From Cliona cf. orientalis (taxonomy: Eukaryota; Porifera; Demospongiae; Clionaida; Clionaidae): 64,000 nt of DNA. The stretch is taken from positions 2,604,001 to 2,668,000 of the forward strand of contig OZ005694.1 of NCBI GenBank assembly GCA_963930775.1. Reading direction: 5' to 3'. The notes beneath the pieces were generated by a model. The model saw nothing but the letters and a program-made list of their open reading frames with translations. It ran no database searches and was not told the origin of the DNA. The position numbers were made by a program, and so were the translations under genes. Of the stretch, positions 24,201 to 36,700 are shown piece by piece (positions within the stretch are counted from its first letter, which is position 1; every line of letters begins with the position of its first letter).

Positions 24201-27200
24201 CGGAACACCACCAGTCTAATGCGAGTGGAGTGGATCCGCGCTGAGCTGAGGCCATTAGGGTATATCAAACCTCTAGCATGTCTCTCTCGAGCACTGCAGG
24301 GACATAGTGCATAGTATGTACAGCAGTAATTACATGTACATGTGATGTACATGTTCAAAGTATATAAATTTATTAATGTAGGTTTCATAAAGGATATTCA
24401 GCTTGTGGGGATGGTGGGGGGGGGGGGGGGGGGGGATATGCATCAATGTTAAGGTAACACACCAGGGGGTATGAGGTTATACCAATTTTTGATATTATTA
24501 TAATTGACTAGGAAATCCTTAAATTACATCATATGAAATGTCCATACTACAGTTATTCTAACTAGTGTCATTTTGTCCTGGGATACCCCCTCCCCCTCCA
24601 AACTCTTAATGTAATACAATGCTGTATGAGGACCAATCACAAGCTTCAAGATTTCCTTAGTGACACAAGTTTGAGTTCAAAGGTGTCTGAGAGAGGAATT
24701 TCAATTTATGTTGGAATCCGAGTTGGTTTGGATACACTGTATTAGATTAAGTGCAGTACTGCGTGCATATATGTATGTACACAATGTGTTCTTAATTATA
24801 TTAAACCCACTACATAATGATAGAGTACAGAGGATGCCTAATGTGGTCAAATATTGACATAGGTATGACAATACTAAAGGTAAAAAAGGACCAAAAGCTG
24901 CATGTCAGAGAGTGGGCACAAGCATACCATGTGATACTTTTGACAACAGACATGTCTTGTGATCTATGAAAAGAGAAACAACGTGTAGGTGTGCATGTGG
25001 CAACTATCCAAACCAACGCCAGCTGGACTCATGAATATTCATGAGATTCATGCACCACTGCTAACCTAGGGTAAATATTTGTGAGTAAACATGGGTAGTC
25101 GGTGAATAGTGTTGGGGAGTTAGTGGCTGATAGGGGTGGGACATGTGATGGTAGGGACTGTGAAGGGATAGACCAGAGGATAAAGGTCACACTCTAAGTA
25201 TGGGGCAAAGGTCAACATCCGAGCATGAAGTGGGACATGTAAACAAAGTGGAGCAAATAAGTACCTGTAGCTAATCTGGACACACATTACTGTAAGGTGT
25301 CCCAAGGGCGCTTGCTTAAACACAACTCGTGACTTCAGCCTCCACGCGGGATATGACTTATAATATAGAATCTGCTACATTGAAATGTGGTGTGCATGGG
25401 CACGTATCCGGGTGTATGGTGGTGGGGGGAGGGGGTGGGACTTGCCCAGGACACTACATGTACTGGTTTCTAGCTGCAGCTACTGGACTGGATGATGCAG
25501 CCACAGTTTAAGTGATCCTCTCTTCCTTCAGCCACTGATATGCTAACAACTACAACACACTACAAACACTGTACACTTCTATCCAGGTCACATGCTTCAC
25601 ACTGTAGGTCAACATGGCTGCTACAATATGGCAATATCATACACTCACCAATCCATACAAGTGTGGACTGCGCTACACCAGCACATGCTAAGCATGTGTT
25701 AGCTAGCTACACCTGAGCTATATAGCTGTACATGAAGGGTTGGAGTCCATACTAGGGTGCACCCATAGACAATACAGTTGCATACTACAGGGCATCACAT
25801 GACGGCTTAACTACTTTTGTTGGAATGTAGATTTACACTAATGACTGCACACATGGTTAACCTTACACACACCAACTCAGCATCAAATGCACTAGGTATT
25901 AGTACTGCTCCTCTAAACTAGCATGCATATCTTATTTACCACAATATATTCATGGGCTGCTAGGCACATACATGAAAGTTTAATAGTTCAGAACTCAGTA
26001 CTATCTTAGGTGAATCCATCCCAATGCACATGTATAGAATATTATTCTAATTCTATCTTAATGCTTAACACGTACATACAGTATGTTCTTTTGTAGTGCA
26101 AGTATCGCAATAGTTCCCTTATTAGCTAATATGTTGCATTCAAATTAAAGGTACCATACATGTATATGGAGTACGTGCCATATTTATGGAGCTCTACAAG
26201 ATTTAATCAATGGATCATCCAAAATTAGAAGCATAAATATACCCCAAAGTGGCAAGTCCACAACAGGAAAATCACAAAGGCATTCATGCACCTAACATTG
26301 AATAATGCACCTAACATTGAATAATGCTCTCAAGGAAGGTAAATCATATTTGCATCTACTGAACTCGCTTGCTTTTAGCTTCATTCTTCCTGCATCTAGC
26401 AGAAGTCCTTCCTAGTAGCAGGAGAGGAGATGGATGATGTCACATGGGATGTAAGATCATGTGTCAGTAGCTCAAAGGCAGGCAAAAGCAGAGGTGGCAC
26501 ATGTCAGCCATGACCTAACCAGCTAGTTGACCCATCACATGCCAACAACCAGCTACTTAACCATCACATGGCAACAACTATGAATGTCGAATGCAGTTCT
26601 AAAAGGTGTTAAACAAGGACAGGGACTTGTCTTTAAACAAAGTCACGAGTCACATGCACAAACTGTTAACACCCACCGGATTAAATGACACAAGTGTGAA
26701 TGTCGTTGTTCCTGAGCAATGAATGTAGTTAAGCGGGGTTGAGTGGGGATCAAGGGACGAGGTTAAGGGAGGGTAAAAGCTTTATCCAAGGTAAGTCACG
26801 CTGGGTTCTAAGTAGTTTGTGTAGGAGGTGGAATGCTGTCTACTCAGGCGCTTGTCCACAAGAGAGGTAGAAATATTCAATGTAGCATAATGCATCTCCC
26901 TCTCTCTGTCTCCCCTCTCATACACATACACATAATACACACCCATGCCACACACACAAGAATGCTACAATGGCCTATATCATAAAGGTACACCAATGTA
27001 TGGTCTACTACCTCAGTCTCTCTCCAAAGCTGATGAAGCACACTTCAATGCATAATGATTTGACTAATACAACATGCAAATACATGTACATGTATGAATG
27101 CATGTACAAGTGTACACTACCTCTCTCTCTCTCTCTCTCTCCCCTCCCATACACACATATTACATACCCATGCCACAAACGCAAGAATGCTACATTGATT

Positions 27201-28165
27201 TAGAGGTACACTAATGTACTTGCTCATTTGGTCTACTACCTCAGTCCCTCTCCATGGCTGATGAAGCACGCATAATGAATTAACTAATACAATGTGCAAA
27301 TACAGCGTATGAATGCATGTGCAAGTATACACTATGCATATCAATGCTTATAGGAATTGATGAATACAGACTTATGGACACTAGAGTTGTCATGTGACTA
27401 ACTGTGAATGGGATGGCAGTGCATTACTGGGAGGAAAACCTCAATCCCCAATGCTACTTTAATCCACTAACTTGATATGTCTAATGAAAATGCACCTCAG
27501 ACTTGCAGCTACAGTATACAGAATAAAGTGCACAGCCACCGAACAATGTTGTGGTGATGAGCTACGCCCACTAACACTGGTCAGCTTTGTGTGCATGTGC
27601 ACAAACACCAACATGCATTAATTTTGCACAATTGGGAGTACACAAGCAATTGAAGCTGTCCAGTTCAGCAATAGCATATCTTTATAATATTCCAGGGACA
27701 GTTCCTACTACAAGTATAATGCACAGTTTACTATCCACCCCCCCCCCCCCACCACCACCACCAAATACATCTTGGTATGTGCACAGGGACTGCTCAAGCA
27801 AGGAAGTTGCATTTCCAGTGCACACACATTAGATGCATAGTCCAAACTAATGTCGTGGTGGACAAAGGTATTAAGAGTCAAGAGCAATACTGTACGGCTC
27901 TAACTATTGTAGCTAATAGTTATGCAGTGTGTATGATATGACCACTACCTACCATAGCATACCAACAAAATTTAATAACAAGGCTACATACCAGTACATT
28001 AAAGGGTGTGGCAATACTGCAATTAATTTTAAAGTTCACACCACAATTTATCTTGGCTAGTACTTTTAAGAGTAGAGTTCTAGTTCATACTTACGCAGTT
28101 TCCTTTGGGCTCAGCGGCTTTTTCCCAGAGAAAGTCTCCAGAAGCTTTCCAATCACAGACGTCAT
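13794..28165 (-). CDS. fnip: Folliculin-interacting protein (FNIP1/2 orthologue), 18 exons
   Basis: Exons, 5' to 3': 28165-28095, 24293-24140, 23707-23546, 23347-23259, 21519-21287, 20505-20276, 20068-19868, 19742-19686, 19395-19280, 18997-18892, 18653-18601, 18487-18346, 17921-15472, 15326-15221, 14903-14800, 14599-14497, 14183-14053, 13917-13794. All junctions are GT-AG and in phase; total 4,632 nt, 1,543 aa (human FNIP1 is about 1,160). FNIP signatures: STRIRLVVF (exon 2), GEMMFGS (139-143 region), KKYAFGVI (exon 7), [20 protein letters not shown] (exon 10), NPLWAQLG (484-491), ARTVVTG and LTYFIRCSE (524-531), and a C-terminal [10 protein letters not shown]…LDEPxDYGV-type block. FNIP binds folliculin to form a GAP for RagC/D and regulates AMPK and mTORC1 at lysosomes. 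Exon 13 (817 codons) is a Ser/Thr-rich, probably disordered insertion and contains a CxCxC-x2-H motif (714-721). No TATA box was seen. Intron 1 (3.8 kb) and others hold simple repeats. Confidence 0.95.
14740..14755. repeat. Poly(G) run, 16 bases
   Basis: Uninterrupted G tract in an FNIP intron between the exons at 14497-14599 and 14800-14903. Confidence 0.95.
21232..21261. repeat. Poly(C) run followed by (AC)n
   Basis: About 17 C then about six AC units, only about 25 bp from the donor of FNIP exon 5 (21287). It is therefore close to a splice site. Confidence 0.95.
24416..24436. repeat. Poly(G) run, 21 bases
   Basis: Uninterrupted G tract upstream (on the minus strand) of FNIP exon 2, in intron 1. 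Confidence 0.95.
26895..27345. repeat. Tandem duplication (~225 bp unit) in FNIP intron 1
   Basis: The segment 26895-27118 is repeated at 27119-27345. Both copies begin with a CT-rich tract, then CCCATGCCACA, AAGAATGCTACA, GGTACAC, GGTCTACTACCTCAGTC, GCTGATGAAGCAC, AATGCATGT. Each CT tract has a different length. A smaller tandem repeat (ACCTAACATTGAATAATGC twice) lies at about 26290-26327. Confidence 0.85.
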
Positions 28166-28492
28166 GTTTCAACACGAAAGCCTTATCTTCTCCGACACGA
28201 CGAACGGTAACTGTACGTCCCAGGATCAAGGTGAATACTTGACCTGAATGCTCAATATCTAAGAGAACCGTTCGTCATAGCGTATAGTAGAGAGTGAATC
28301 CAGAAACTGCTCACTTGTTCATATTTGGAGCTATCTGTTCGTATGATCATTGCAGCGCCTTTTGCCGTCATGTGACTATCGAAGTTATGGCAATAAACAA
28401 TTTGTTCCAAATAACGCACACCATCGCTACGTTTCCGGTGGGAAATTCCACACGCTTTCGTGCGTGCGTACCGCGTACGTACACGTACTACG
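28166..28492. promoter_or_regulatory. FNIP 5' UTR and probable TATA-less promoter
   Basis: This 327-bp stretch lies upstream of the FNIP start (28165) and is more GC- and CpG-rich than the surroundings, as is usual for housekeeping promoters. It contains CACACGCTTTCGTGCG and GCGTACCGCGTACG near 28450-28480. The exact start site cannot be seen. Confidence 0.4.
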
Positions 28493-28833
28493 CAGTGGCG
28501 TATCTAGCATGGAGCTCAGGGTGCTGGAGCACCCCCCTCAGCTCTGGCACAACAGCCAGCTCAGTACCTCAGCACAAATATTGTCAATGATAATCGATAA
28601 CTGGTAGCTCGTACCAACAATAAACTTACTGGCCTCTAAAATTCGCTCCTCAAACAGCGTTTTCTCATCGTCACTAGGCCTAAAACAGCCTTCTTTGTCA
28701 GCCAGCTATTTTCAAGAACGCATAAATCAGGGGTATGGTCAACGGTTTGGGGGCGTGGCTAATTTTTTTGCGCGCGCGCTTCGCGCGCGATCAACCTAGC
28801 ACCTCCCTCCTTCAAATCCTGGATACGCCACTG
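28493..28833. mobile_element. MITE with CAGTGGCG…CGCCACTG ends, 5-bp TSD (copy 1)
   Basis: Begins CAGTGGCGTATC and ends with its inverse GATACGCCACTG. CTACG is duplicated on both sides (28488-28492 and 28834-28838). A related copy in opposite orientation lies at 56642-56973. Shared interior words include GGTGCT(G)GAGCA, CCTAAAACAGCCTTCTTTGTC, GGGGGCGTGGCTAA and a GCGCGC palindrome. Confidence 0.85.
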
Positions 28834-29694
28834 CTACGTATACACGTGCATTACGTGCACGACATACTTTTGTGGGATCCGGAGCTGATGAACGTGCCAC
28901 TGAGATAAATTGTCACTGTACATGTCTACCCGACCCTCAGTGCCCCCCCCCCCCCTCCCCCCATGGTGGTGACTGTAACAGCGAGAACTTTTTGCAGATC
29001 CAAACCCATGATAGCATTACTGAATGTCCCGGGGGCCGGGATGAGCTTGAATTCAATTGCAAGGCTGGGAAGACTGAGGATCACTGCATGGATCATAGTC
29101 AGGACAGCCCACGGTTGGCTCCGGAACCTATGCAGTGAATTTGGTACTGTTAATAGGCTGGCCATACAGTGTCTGTACATGTGTATCACAGTGTAATCAG
29201 TATCGTAAACTGTATAAATAAATGTTACTACGTATACATTATGGCTAAAAGCAGGGATGCCAAGGCAGATTCGATGAGGGGCATTTCTCTGTAGCGGCCC
29301 CATGTGCACCCTCTAGAGTCACTCCATTGCTAAAGAATTATGAATAAGAACACTTAAAGAAAATGTGGGTTGGCAAATGTGAGTCTGACCTTTGCGATGA
29401 GAATTATAACAACTTGGTGGTGCCGGCGCCCACCAGGACTGCATGTGGTGGCTAGCAAATTCAGGGTGTAAAGCCAGGTAGTTTTAACCAGCACCCCTAG
29501 CTGCTACCGATATACAGTGAAAGTACCTAGGTACCATCTCTCTTACCATCTTATTACCCTGCATGTATGTATATTATGTACAAATTATTGAAGGGTGAAC
29601 CTGCATGCATGTTGTCATTATCGTAAGGTACCACCAAAATTAATTAAGTGTTGATATGGATGTGCACGTGGCCTTACAATTTAAGCCCATTTTT
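28834..29694. other. Non-coding spacer with poly(C) run
   Basis: Contains a 13-base C run at 28943-28955. The overlapping open frames on both strands at 28870-29310 have no splice, signal or family support. Confidence 0.4.
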
Positions 29695-29918
29695 ACCCCG
29701 CGCGCATGCGCAAGGGGTAAAGCGGTTCAGCATGCCTGTGGTTTATCGACCACACCCACTCTTTTAGCATAATAATATGCGGATGCGACTGCGCATGCTC
29801 AAGTAGTGTGTTGGAAAGGGTCGTCACGTCATGAAACGGCTACACGTATGCCTCAGAGTGTTGCAATACTACGCGGCTACAGAGCGCACGGGGTATGTGC
29901 TCTACAGAGCTCTAGTTT
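29695..29918. repeat. Dispersed repeat (ACCCCGCGC…CTCTAGTTT), internally deleted copy
   Basis: Starts ACCCCGCGCGCATGCGCAAG and ends CTACAGAGCTCTAGTTT. It is nearly identical at both ends to 38195-38600 but lacks about 185 bp of the interior between GGGGTAAAGC and CATGCCTGTGGTTTATCG. Confidence 0.85.
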
Positions 29919-30106
29919 GTGATGAAATAATAATATAGAAGACAATATCGTTGAATGATCTCTCTAAAACAAGAAAGGAGAAAGACTATCATGATTGCTA
30001 ATACTCCAAAATAAACTGCTGACATGAAAATTCTACTGTGATGAATATAATATAATTATTATAATGTAGCTAAAGTTCTAAAAATTGTGTAGCTATGGTG
30101 ATTAAT

Positions 30107-30112
30107 TTTATT
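30107..30112 (-). terminator. Poly(A) signal of the Ig receptor gene
   Basis: AATAAA on the minus strand, about 30 bp after the stop codon at 30141-30143. Confidence 0.6.
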
Positions 30113-30140
30113 ACCCACAAGTAATGTTTGCATTAAGGAA

Positions 30141-32340
30141 TCATGGATCATCTTGTGCAGTAGTTGGTTGAGTTGTAGGAGTATAAGCAGGTTCATTAGT
30201 GTCGTCATGGATACTAGTGGTTGTCACGGTGACATAAGCTGGGCAGTGGGTGAACTCATAGTCTCCAGTTGACGCCAGTGGCTTCAGCTGCACTGTCTCG
30301 GCCTCTGGCTGAGGCTTAACTGTAGGTATTATATCCTCATAAGTAGCCTGACCGTACTTGTCCAGAATCTCATACTCATGATTGGCAGTTTCAATTGTCT
30401 CATCAACCTCTCTCTCTTTGTTAATGGGAGGCAAATTACTCAACATAACACTCCCTGGTGCTTCATATGGCAAGGGTCTGCATGAGAAAATGTCGTCAAC
30501 ATACTAGAAATTGACCTGTTGAATAGACTCACTTTTGGTTTGGACTGAATTCAGCTCTTCGGCTTCTAAGTATTACGGCTGTTGTTGCTGCAATGATGAG
30601 CACAATCACTATGGCTACCACTCCTCCGATAATGGCCACTGTGTTGTCAGCAGCTGAGTTAGCTGCTGCTGCTGTTTGTAGTGGTGGGGTATATAATAAA
30701 ATCATAGCAATAGTCTAAGACATTCTCTATAACTTTGTAGGACACTGACAACTCACTTTCAACTCGTACAACTAGACTGGCAGTCCAACTCCGAGAATCA
30801 ATTCCTTGTAGATCTATCATAGCTCTGCATGTGTACACACCTGCTTGGGATATGTGTATATGGTTGAAAGTCAGTGTCTTAGACGTAGTGCCACGGTTTT
30901 CCAATTGGTCACCCATAGTTGTATCAGCAGTACTTCCAGGGAATTCCCACACCAGGGTTGGTCTTTGTACAAGGCCCTCATCAAAGGTAGCGGTACAGGT
31001 TATGGTGTCCTGACCACCAGCTTCAACAGATATTCCTTGGAAAGGGAAGACAGAGATAGTAGGAGCCTGGAGAGCTGCAGAATAAAGAGGATTTATTATA
31101 GTGCCTGAGACATCAACTTGTGCACTAGCTACCACTCTTTCAATTTGTAGTATATACACGTACCACCAATACTGATAGTTTCTGAGCTAGAGATAGAGTC
31201 ACTAGCAATCATGTTCGGCAATGATGGCGACATTATGTATGCTGAGCAGTTGTATGCACCAGCATCAGCTTCAATAAGATAATTGAAAGTCACAGTAGTC
31301 TCAAAAGTGTTTTCTCCAACTGATACTGGCCGGGAAACACTGACTCGGTCAGCATCTGATATTCCATTACCCACAATGCTGCTCTCCACTGTGATATCTG
31401 TATCCACTCCAGTAGTATTAGGGGTAATGACACAAGTGAGGGAGAAGGCGGTACCAGCACTTAGAGCTGTGTTGTGACTGCGACGGAAGGTCAAAGGTGA
31501 GATGGGAGCAGGTACTGCATGGGTAAAGATAATCACTTACACATTTACATAAACTGAGAGCAGTTTACCTTTGACCCAAACGGGGAAGGTCGCAGATTCA
31601 TTATAGTTGATAGCTATTCCAGGTATGGTGTGAAGAGTTCTACAGGTGTATTTTCCAGCTTGGGAGGTGTAGAGGCTATTAAAGACAAGCCTGCTTATGA
31701 GACGAACATCAGTGGTAGGACCAGCTCCAGAAATGGTGAAGTTCTCTCCACTGCTAATGACACTTCCACTTGGATCAAGCCACTGTACTGCTAGAGTGGA
31801 TGTAGGTGGGAGGTCAGGCTCCCTGCTGGTGTTGCATATCAGTGCATAGCCAGAGAATCCAGCTGTAGGGATACCCTCAGCAGTAATATTGACAAATTGA
31901 GTTACTGTTGGAAAAGCTATAAGAGAACCGTTATCATAATAATAGTTTTGTATTTTATATAACAATATCACTGATTCATCATACCAGACACACTAATAGT
32001 GCGTGAGTTAGATGTGGTGGCAGAAGAAGTGAAAGTAGTGTTTTGAGGAATTACAGCCATAGCACACTTGTACGTTGCAGCATCAATGACGTTCAAGGGA
32101 TTGAATCTGAGAGTGATGTTATATGGAGGTGAGCTTACTGGAGGATTAAAAATGATAATTCTTCCGTTTTCATCTCTGTTCGTGATCTGAGTCCCGTTCC
32201 TATTCCAGATTCCCCATACTGTAACCGGAGTGTCCACCACATCACCCAGAGTTATGCTACAGGAGAGAATGAGGTCCAGGCCTTGGAAGAAACTGGTGTT
32301 CCGTGGAGATCCAGAGATGATGGGAGGTGGAGCCAAAACT

Positions 32341-32371
<31 letters not shown>

Positions 32372-33233
32372 ATAAAACTACGTGGAAGCCGAGTAGAACA
32401 ATTTTCACACCCGCACTTTGCGCCCTGCACTTTGCCGGCCCATGCATGACTTACACGACTTACCAAGATGAACCTGCCACTCCTTGAGTCTTTTGTCTAG
32501 CCTATAGCTTATGTACATGTCCATGGCCTGTTGATCTGAAGTTATTTACAGAGGAGGTTTGACAGGGTTCACCAGCCTGGTAAAGACCCAGGCTAGATCC
32601 TTATTAGCATGTATGGCAAGCACCCAGGTAAAATCTTCATGCCAAATTAAGAGTGTTTACGTTGATCTAGATCTACCAAACATACCTACACACAACATTA
32701 TAGTTGACAAATTTTTAAAAGTTCTATTGTTTATACACTAATTATTTGCTGCCAACAACTGACTTGTGGTAATCGAGTGACAAGCTTTGTGTACATTTAA
32801 GTAGCTTCTTATTATTTCAAAATGACCGCTTGTGTCAAAACTGCACACATGCTTGAATTGCTATTGTGATGGCAATGGTACTTGACACCATCCACTACTT
32901 TTGCACAGGCAAGGGCCCAGTACACAAGCCAGAAAGATTAATTTAATAGTGAGTTATGGCAGAATGCCCATGGATACTTACCACTGTAGTTTGAATTGCA
33001 CTTGGGAATTGCAACCATTACAATGAGAATAGTTAGCAGCTTACTTTGTATACCCAGCTCCACAGTCATTGAAGGCATTAGTGGTTCATCCAGAGCCGGA
33101 GAGCTCAACATTCCATCACAGCTGTATCGTTCACCGTGAGATGTTCTTAATGGGTTAAACGTCAGTGTTGAAATGGAGATTCTGTTGGTAGCCATGGTAG
33201 TTACAGTGATTCCATTTCCATTGAAGGGCCGCG
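30141..33233 (-). CDS. Ig-superfamily single-pass receptor with tyrosine-motif tail (5' incomplete)
   Basis: Exons, 5' to 3': 33233-33054, 32338-31985, 31916-31569, 31514-31164, 31074-30757, 30671-30533, 30477-30141. The five Ig-type exons are all phase 1-1 and GT-AG. Four encode whole Ig domains (paired Cys, e.g. ILSCSITL…ATYKCAMA; ALICNTS…GKYTCRT; SLTCVIT…GAYNCSA; TITCTAT…GVYTCRA). The first encodes only the second half of a domain (GERYSCDG); its partner exon and the signal peptide were not found upstream. The sixth exon gives one TM helix (IIGGVVAIVIVLIIAATTAV) then RSRR. The last is a 112-residue cytoplasmic tail with YEIL, YEDI and YVTV (Y-x-x-[ILV], ITIM/SH2-like) plus YEFT. Likely a cell-surface recognition or adhesion receptor; ligand unknown. 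The acceptor of the second exon is formed by an (ATT)n microsatellite. Confidence 0.88.
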
Positions 33234-33605
33234 CTATGGTTCAAGTAATGACGAATTATTATTAAATGACAGATGTGGCTACAACTAGTAGCATCCCAGG
33301 CTAGCTCCCAATCCCCATATAGTTCGTTTTAAGGGGTCATTGCTTTTTCTTTTTTTTATCCCTCTGTGGAGTAATTCATCCTTATATGATTTTCCCATTA
33401 ACTCTCAAGTTCATTGTCACAGTGATGATGTAGTGGCATATAGATGACGAGCCAAAGTTTACCTCGCAGTTTTGGCTCACATGGGTGCTTATATATAACT
33501 TTCATAGGTTTGTATAGAAGTCTACATTGAGCTAAGGGATGGAAGCCAGGCCAAAATCAGTACACAAACAAGATTTGTAGGGATAACCATGTCCACTATA
33601 TTTTA

Positions 33606-33740
33606 CAGTGGCGTAGCCAGGGTATGGCGGAGTGTGGCTCTCACAATTAATATATACCAATCTTCTATTTTGAGCAATACTAAATCTTGGCTGTGATACA
33701 AAATCTCAGTCATCCCTACTTTTTCTTAGCCACGCCACTG
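33606..33740. mobile_element. Short MITE with CAGTGGCG…CGCCACTG ends
   Basis: Starts CAGTGGCGTAGCC and ends with TAGCCACGCCACTG, so the ends are inverted repeats of the same type as the element at 28493. No clear target duplication. It lies just upstream of the partial Ig exon. Confidence 0.6.
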
Positions 33741-36700
33741 TTCATGGGCTAGCTACACCTCTGATATATACATCCGTAACAAATTTTCCCACATCAACTG
33801 TAAGGTGCATGACAGTGAAGAAAAGGAAGCATAGGGATGTATAGTCAATGTGATTATCCCTACAGATCTACTTTTGGCCCTTCCATCCCTACTTCGTCCT
33901 TCAATTCATTGCTTATAAATGATTATAGCTAGCTAACTAGCCTGCGCAAAATATAGCACACCGTCCACGACCCGACCGATATGAACTTAGGAAGATACAC
34001 TGCGCTATCAAATACATCTCCGTGATTGAAGCTTCGAGATTCGAGGTTAAGAGACTCCATCTCCACGATTAAGGTATTGAATGTGTGCATACACCATTAT
34101 TACGATGCTGCTACTGGGTAGTATTCTCGTACTAAACCTACTCGTGAATGAATGTACATATTCTACTTAGCCAATCACTGGTAAACAACATTGAGATCAT
34201 TGAACTGCACCTTGTGTATTATTCATGTTAACAGTGATAGTAACCAATATTATCACCATACACACCATTTGCGATGACTTCCTCATCGCTAACCTCCTGA
34301 ATAAAAAGGGTATACCTAAATTTAATCTTACAAAAATAATATTGTCAGGCAATTCGCGTAACAGTTTCACATTATTTTTAAAAGTAATAAGCAGCTAGCT
34401 GATTTATGAACTGCAACTTATTGTACATAATACAATACTATAGAATTGTTATCTTGAATAATAATTTGCAATAATGCTTGAATTCAAGGCCCTAAAAGGC
34501 TCAGGAACAAATGACTGTCGCTAGCAAAGCAATCATGGCTGAACTACGAGGCTGCTAGTATATAGCTAGAGACACATTCAAACCAACACAATCATTCGAG
34601 TCAGTCATCCAGACTACTATACATAATCATTTGTACTTGTGTGGGGTTTGCGAAGGCTCGTCCCATTGATGTTATTATTCTGCATGAATTGATGTAGCAT
34701 ACCGACATGTTGTGGTAGACTTTTTGCCGGTTACGTAAATTATTATTATATAGAATCTGATACTGTTGAGTAGGTCCACTTACCAGCTGTGAGACAAATT
34801 GGAGCACATCAAATGACAGTCATGTTTCAGTTATCACCCCCCGAAGATGAGCGTGGATACAAATAAATGTAGCTACCAGTGCGATCCATACATCACTGCA
34901 ATGAAACAATAACAAATAATATTATTCTAAATAGCAAGGCGGAGCATTCGATGTTAATTGTGAAGCATAACTTGTCAAAGAGCTAGCTATAGGGCTTCAG
35001 TATGCATAGCATTTTTAGCTCCATACATGATAAACGGATACTACTCTTTCACCGTGCCCCAGACCACCACTAGTCTTGTATTTGTACACTGTTCCTTACT
35101 CACTTGCAAACGACAGTCATGGATTTGTTACCGGTACTTTTCTGAACAAAACATCACTGACCAATTCTGCCATTGAGGCACCCCCCCCCCCATGCACACT
35201 GACGACTCGAAATTGGATCATCTATAATATTCTTGCCGTTTCCAAACGCCAAGTGAGTCTATAGCATGAGAGTGTGTGTGAACAGGAGAGCAACAGGGGT
35301 TAATTATGATACAATAGTTAATAGTTGCTAATAAGTGCACAAATTCTATAATGATTAGCTATGAATTGCCGACTATGGAACTCCTTTAATACTAGTACTT
35401 TATTACTAGAGGTTTCATTGTCTGACAGAATAATTGACAAGAAAGGAGTGATAACAAACTTCAACTACAATTAGTTTAGCAGATGTTCAGTGATAGCTGT
35501 GAACATGCATATTTGACGACCTTTATTACATGACATTATGATTGCATGCGTGCAAGTACACCTGACGATCTTTACCTGTCAGAACCAAACATGTACTTCT
35601 CTGTGGACATTTCCAGCTGAGCTAGCCTAAAGCCTAATAGCATCATACTTTATCTTCAGTGATTTCAAATTTCCTGATGATAAATAATTGATCTAGATCT
35701 GATTTCATCCTTTCTGAATAGTTTGCCATAATCATACAAGATCATAGATCCCAATTACTTTATTAACCCCAAATGCTAGTCATCGCTAGCCGTTATTAAT
35801 CATACATAGTTGATTCAAGTGGCAATATATCTGATTTATCACCAAAAATATGGAAATTGTGTTCAGATAATTGAGGTTATCTGCCATCTTTTGTCAAATT
35901 TGCGTATAAAATTATATGGTTGTTAAATTGATATCTCTAGTAATGCTGTTTTTTAGACCAGACCAGAGAGATGGTAGGCATGACAAGATGTGACCATTGT
36001 GATGATACTCCTCTTGCATGATGAATCTGATGATCACACAGATGAAAAGACAGAAAGTCTAGACTCAGAAACTGGATCATCAGTGATCGTATGCATCAAC
36101 GATAAATAGATAGCTAGGTTAGGGCAATCTGGCATGGCATTTAGCTATAATACTGGCGTCAGCTTACTTATTACTGATCTCCATAAAGCGTACAATATTC
36201 ACTCATCTGGCACTAGCTGACGACCTTTACCTATGTAGCCCCACAATTACTTTTATATTAACACTGGGTGAGATTACGAGCCAGCACGTGTCCCACTAGA
36301 TAATTTCAAATTTCATAATTTTTCCTAAATTTTACAGAATTTGATGACTCAATTGAATGTGGTGTGTGGCATAGGACTCAATAAACCACATAAATACTCA
36401 GATTATTGTATTGTAGCTACTAGCGAACACATGCAACTGTACAATTAAAGGTAAACTGTGGTAATTTCATACGCATTTGTTATTTCTGCTGCACTACACA
36501 TGTATTCGTTATTCTAGCATATGAAGTGGTTTACTACAGTAATATGTGGAGGTAATTACTAGATATGTGTGCAGAGAGCTTATAACGTTGACAAGCTTTA
36601 CTACTCATTACCGTCTTCATTCCTATGATGATTGATACGATATATTATTACAGTCGTGACTTCTTTTGATATCTTTGATAGCTAAACCATACTTGGAAGA

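Noticed and set aside
28870..29310. Overlapping open frames on both strands beside the FNIP 5' end
   Set aside because: Mutually overlapping, contain a poly(C) run, and show no family or splice evidence.
34780..34900. Possible signal-peptide exon for the Ig receptor (hydrophobic stretch on the minus strand)
   Set aside because: No in-frame ATG precedes it, and the phase could not be matched to the 33233 exon.
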